Source: an uncultured Muribaculaceae bacterium
Lineage (GTDB): Bacteria; Bacteroidota; Bacteroidia; Bacteroidales; Muribaculaceae
NCBI GenBank assembly: GCA_910585275.1
Contig: CAJUCW010000005.1
Span: 62,001-126,000, forward strand
Direction: 5' to 3'
DNA length: 64,000 nucleotides
Positions within the stretch are counted from its first letter, which is position 1. Each line of letters starts with the position of its first letter. A program made the position numbers and the translations under genes. The notes below the pieces were generated by a model. That model saw nothing but the letters and a program-made list of their open reading frames with translations, had not been told where the DNA came from and did not search any database. Below are positions 60,802-64,000 of this stretch, one piece after another.

Positions 60802-61488
60802 TTAATTCGACATTATATCCATGAGCCCGGGTGCAAACTGACGGCCAATCGGCAGTGTCAAGCCGTTATTAAGCAAAACCTCCTGTTTGTTGAAGCTCTT
60901 GACTTTCGATTTTGAAACTATAAACGACCTGTGAATCCTTAAAAAAGATTCCGACGGCAACATCGTAAATATATTCTTCAAAAGGATTCTCGACATTACA
61001 CATTCACCCGATGTGCGGAAAATCTTTGAATATCCTTCCACAGCTTCGATGTAAAGAATATCATCTATCGGGATGGTTATGTTGTTGTAATCCTGTTTCA
61101 CCACAATGCATTGCGATGTCGTTTTAATAGGCTGCCGTCCTATACGCCTCAATGCCTTGGCAAACGCAATCTGAAATCGACTGTAGGCAAAAGGTTTGTG
61201 GAGATAATCCACTGCATCGAGGTCAAATCCCTCAAGTGCATATTTCAGATAGGCGGTGGTGAAGATGAAACATGTGTTTTCGGGCAACTGCGACGCAATG
61301 GCAATCCCGGTCAGCCCTTCCATCTCGATATCAAGAAACACGATATCAGGCCTATATTTATTAATGGCTTCCAACCCGATGGCAGGATTGGAATATTTCT
61401 TAAGGTCAACATTGCCTATACGTTGACAAAACTTATCGATTATATCGAGCGCCAAGGGTTCATCGTCAATGGCCACACATTTTATCAT
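60802..61488 (-). CDS. LytTR-family response regulator
   Basis: 228 aa. Receiver domain with Asp53 (IVFLDIEMEG) and acidic pocket DDEP, then a LytTR DNA-binding domain (about 130-225: IEAVEGYSKIFRTSG, LPSESFLRIHRSFIVSKSKVKSF, LTLPIGRQF). The gene overlaps the 3' end of the histidine kinase by 23 bp, so they are translationally coupled. Confidence 0.94.
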   Translation of the reverse strand: MIKCVAIDDEPLALDIIDKFCQRIGNVDLKKYSNPAIGLEAINKYRPDIVFLDIEMEGLTGIAIASQLPENTCFIFTTAYLKYALEGFDLDAVDYLHKPFAYSRFQIAFAKALRRIGRQPIKTTSQCIVVKQDYNNITIPIDDILYIEAVEGYSKIFRTSGECVMSRILLKNIFTMLPSESFLRIHRSFIVSKSKVKSFNKQEVLLNNGLTLPIGRQFAPGLMDIMSN

Positions 61489-62524
61489 ATCGCTTATGGT
61501 TTAAGTTAATTTGTAAAAACACCCTGAAAACTCCTCCCTCTTCTTTTATATCAAGATTATACCGTCCTGGAAAAAGCACTGACAAACGGCTTCTACAATT
61601 ATTTATTCCAATCGGCATGTTTTCTCTGAATTCATCGGAATGTTTTATTATTCTGTTTTCAGTTTCAAACCTCAAAATACCATCGTCTAATAACAACTTT
61701 ATAACAATTTCGCATTTCTTACTCGTGGAGGTGCCATATTTAAATGCGTTTTCCACAAAAGTAAGAAAAATCATAGGTGGAATGATAGCGTCATTATTAT
61801 CCACCCTCCATTCCCTGACGACATTCGTATGTCCATCCAATCGAATAAGCTGCAAATCAATATAATTGTTAATATAATTGATTTCGTCATTAATGGTGAC
61901 CCAGTCATTCTCGGCCGTCACATAAGTATATTTTAAAAGTTCCGTGAATTTTATGAATGCATCTTCCGCTTTTTGTGATGTGCCGATAATAAGACTATAC
62001 AGCGAATTGAGGGTATTGAATAAAAAATGCGGGTTAATCTGCGCCTTATATAGAGCCAATTCAGCTTTATCACGCTGATGCTCCACAATATTCTGCAAAA
62101 GCATTCTATGATAAAGTTCTTTTATGAATGCCACCGTAAGAGAATAGCACATCACCACAGTAAACATAAGCCAGACGGATATAGCCATATTATAATTCCT
62201 GACACGTGTCTGATATTCGCTCATGGAAGGAATAATGAAATCCAATTCCGGCAAAGGATACAAAGTCAGTATATACGTCAAAGCGATTGAAAGAATGACA
62301 ATGATCGCAATTCTATAATACGATTTGGATAGAATCAACTTCGGCAGCCTCAAAAACCTTGTTGCAAAATACCACCCATACATGTAGGATATTGCCAGAC
62401 ACGTGAATACCGGCGACACATCCCACCAAAAGCGAGGCGGACCAAGAATAATAAGGAGCGGCATGATTCCTACCGAAAAAAATAAGTCAAAAATCAGACC
62501 GGTCTTATGTTCTAAAGATTTCAT
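61466..62524 (-). CDS. LytS-like sensor histidine kinase
   Basis: 352 aa. About four membrane helices in residues 1-140, then a His_kinase domain with the phospho-acceptor His in KAQINPHFLFNTLNSLYSL, LLKYTY, and an ATP-binding lid (FVENAFKYG, NCRSRLSVLFPGRY). No periplasmic sensor domain, so it probably senses the membrane or is auxiliary. Pairs with the LytTR regulator. Targets unknown. Confidence 0.93.
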   Translation of the reverse strand: MKSLEHKTGLIFDLFFSVGIMPLLIILGPPRFWWDVSPVFTCLAISYMYGWYFATRFLRLPKLILSKSYYRIAIIVILSIALTYILTLYPLPELDFIIPSMSEYQTRVRNYNMAISVWLMFTVVMCYSLTVAFIKELYHRMLLQNIVEHQRDKAELALYKAQINPHFLFNTLNSLYSLIIGTSQKAEDAFIKFTELLKYTYVTAENDWVTINDEINYINNYIDLQLIRLDGHTNVVREWRVDNNDAIIPPMIFLTFVENAFKYGTSTSKKCEIVIKLLLDDGILRFETENRIIKHSDEFRENMPIGINNCRSRLSVLFPGRYNLDIKEEGGVFRVFLQINLNHKRYDKMCGH

Positions 62525-62528
62525 GATG

Positions 62529-62560
62529 CAAAATTAACACATCTCCCCATCTATAACAAA
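62529..62560 (-). promoter_or_regulatory. Promoter placed at the histidine-kinase start codon
   Basis: On minus: TTTG (62560-62557), 20 nt, TAATTTTG (62536-62529), exact. The ATG starts at 62524, five bases after the -7 box, so the mRNA may be leaderless. Confidence 0.6.
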
Positions 62561-62662
62561 TTCCAGAGACTCCCTTCATTTACACATTTTCGCCGTTTAT
62601 TTACACCTTTTACAGCCGAAAGGGAAATGTTTACGATATTTGCACAAAAACCGACATGACCC

Positions 62663-63526
62663 ATGAAAGCGAGACATCTTTTCATTACGGTGGCTGCAGT
62701 TAGTATCCTCGTTTCCTGTATAAAAAATCCAGGAAACGAACAGCAGTCATTGGCTGAAATTTCCAAACAGGAGCTCGCTACCGCCTTGAACGAACGCGAC
62801 CAATTGCTGTCGTTGGTAAAAGAAGTTTCAAAAGGACTTGATGAAATCAAGCAACTCGAAAGCATCATGTCGATAGCCGCAAGCAAGCCCGGTGAAAGCA
62901 CTACGAATAATGCCCGGATTCTTGCCGATATTACGAGCCTGAAAGAGAAAATCAAACAACGCAAAGCAAAATTAGCTGAGTTGGAAGACAATCTTCAGGA
63001 ATCAACCATCAACAACAAAGAGCTGAAAGAAACCATCAACGCAATCCGAAAACAGATGGATTCGCAGATTGAAGAAATCGAATATCTGAAACACCAGCTT
63101 ATCAGCGCCAACGAGCAGATAGGCCTTCTTAACCATACGGTAGATTCACTCAATGCTACGGTCTCTGAAGTTTCTGATGAAAGGGATGCGGCCCGGCAAA
63201 CATCGGCAAAACTTGAGAATGAGCTGAATATCTGCTATTATATGGTCGCCACTAAATCTGAATTGAAAAAACATAATATCATCGAGTCGGGATTCCTTCG
63301 TAAAACCAAACTTATGAATGGCAATTTCGACAAGGCATCTTTTGAAGTTAGCGACAAAAGGATGCTGACCCATCTACCCCTAAATTCAACCAAAATTAAA
63401 ATACTTACAAATCATCCTGCCACTTCATTCGAAGTGATAGAAGAAAACGGAGAAAAAGTAATTAAAATAACCAATCCAGACTTATTCTGGAGCCTTACCA
63501 CTTATCTGGTCGTACAAATAGACTAA
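62663..63526 (+). CDS. Coiled-coil lipoprotein, unknown
   Basis: 287 aa. Lipobox with Cys19 (ILVSC). Long predicted coiled coil about 35-195 (repeats of charged heptads such as EKIKQRKAKLAELEDNLQESTINNKELKETI), then a small beta-rich C-terminal domain (SGFLRKTKLMNGNFDKASFEVSDKRMLTHLPLNS). No family recognised. Divergent from the two-component system. Confidence 0.7.
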   Translation: MKARHLFITVAAVSILVSCIKNPGNEQQSLAEISKQELATALNERDQLLSLVKEVSKGLDEIKQLESIMSIAASKPGESTTNNARILADITSLKEKIKQRKAKLAELEDNLQESTINNKELKETINAIRKQMDSQIEEIEYLKHQLISANEQIGLLNHTVDSLNATVSEVSDERDAARQTSAKLENELNICYYMVATKSELKKHNIIESGFLRKTKLMNGNFDKASFEVSDKRMLTHLPLNSTKIKILTNHPATSFEVIEENGEKVIKITNPDLFWSLTTYLVVQID

Positions 63527-63759
63527 TCCTATTTTTAATTGCCAGCCACTGTTTTTTAATTACCATACGACAAAGCATGTCCATGACATGTAAAGAATAT
63601 AATTGACGAACATATTAGACATGACCATTTCAAGTATCTCCCAAAGGGTGGCGCGTTTTTGTACGCTCCGCCCTTTATTGGCAAACTACAGGTGTCTGTT
63701 TACATATATTTTAATGACAGCCAGTCGGAAAGTACTTTTGCACAAAAATAAACCAAAAT
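63527..63759. other. Intergenic region before the last gene
   Basis: An imperfect hairpin AAAGGGTGGCGCG (63643) / CGCTCCGCCCTTT (to 63676) is probably the terminator of the lipoprotein gene. No gene here. Confidence 0.4.
63709..63740 (+). promoter_or_regulatory. Promoter of the last gene
   Basis: TTTT (63709-63712), 20 nt, TACTTTTG (63733-63740); -7 exact. The ATG follows at 63760. Confidence 0.6.
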
Positions 63760-64000
63760 ATGAGACGACTGATAATATCCTTGTCTGTATTAGTCTCCGG
63801 AACTGCGAATCTATTATCACAGTCTATCGGCTATGATTCAAACGCTACCCCTAACACAACGAGCATAGCTGTCTCCGGAATTGTCGTTGACAATTCCGTC
63901 AATCCGGTGGTCGGAGCATCATTGTGGATAAAAGAAGATTTAAAAAAACATGACGTTTCTGACTTAGACGGCAAATTCTATCACTCTGACGTGTCAGACA
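63760..64000 (+). CDS. Exported protein with carboxypeptidase-regulatory-like domain (partial, 3' outside)
   Basis: First 80 codons only. The signal peptide covers about 1-22 (LIISLSVLVSGTANLLSQS). Then a CarboxypepD_reg-like start: VSGIVVDNSVNPVVGASLWIKEDL..VSDLDGKF, as at the N-terminus of SusC/RagA receptors or similar outer-membrane proteins. The family cannot be settled from this fragment. Confidence 0.65.
   Translation, partial: MRRLIISLSVLVSGTANLLSQSIGYDSNATPNTTSIAVSGIVVDNSVNPVVGASLWIKEDLKKHDVSDLDGKFYHSDVSD

Overview
The window is chromosomal DNA from a Bacteroidales bacterium. Evidence: an lpxC-fabZ gene fusion, the L28-L33-DUF4295 trio, a DUF5723 outer-membrane protein, a serine palmitoyltransferase, a biotin-dependent sodium-pumping decarboxylase operon, and repeated -33 TTTG / -7 TAnnTTTG promoters. 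A gut lineage such as Muribaculaceae would fit, but this is inference; no rRNA gene is present to settle it.

Layout. 1-957: 5' part of a TPR/PD40 protein on the minus strand. 1189-4860: etfB-etfA-acyl-CoA dehydrogenase operon. 5223-7762: LTA-synthase-like sulfatase plus PAP2 phosphatase. 7897-14944: a run of small-membrane, lipoprotein, TonB-C and SH3-like envelope proteins without clear function. 15027-18863: nhaA, bcp and lepA on minus. 19284-21474: 40-aa peptide, PadR regulator, PspC protein. 21641-27402: ftsY, rimO, menF-like isochorismate synthase, a Cro-type regulator and an M13 peptidase. 27764-31938: envelope proteins. 31939-36600: accessory island with a DUF6371 zinc-ribbon protein between two paralogous RepA-like ATPases, plus stem-loops, an AT-rich palindrome and a heptamer microsatellite. 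36603-44890 (minus): prs, GH13 amylase, patatin, TamB. 45178-47863: tsaD, short cinA, rpmB, rpmG, DUF4295. 48006-51188 (minus): lipid A genes lpxD, lpxC-fabZ, lpxA. 51405-55745: methylmalonyl-CoA epimerase and decarboxylase subunits, i.e. the succinate-to-propionate branch. 55905-63526: two small unknowns, serine palmitoyltransferase, dnaK, a LytS/LytTR pair and a coiled-coil lipoprotein. 63760-64000: start of a protein with a carboxypeptidase-regulatory-like domain.

The most unusual content is a dispersed repeat family. Four full copies are each exactly 204 bp, in the same orientation, with about 20-bp terminal inverted repeats, each ending 18-37 bp before a start codon. A fifth copy is internally deleted and carries a nested palindromic mini-insertion; a sixth is decayed. 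Three insertions show a 3-bp target duplication, and for the nested one the other copies supply the empty site. I read it as a MITE-like non-autonomous element that ends up in 5' leaders, mostly of envelope genes. Two copies directly flank the PadR cassette. No transposase is present here.

The second notable item is the 31.9-36.5 kb island. It looks like a plasmid or satellite replication module (origin-like palindromes, two RepA-like helicases, primase-like protein) with no visible integrase, relaxase or partition gene. Long, often perfect hairpins separate convergent units, including one with 29-bp arms.
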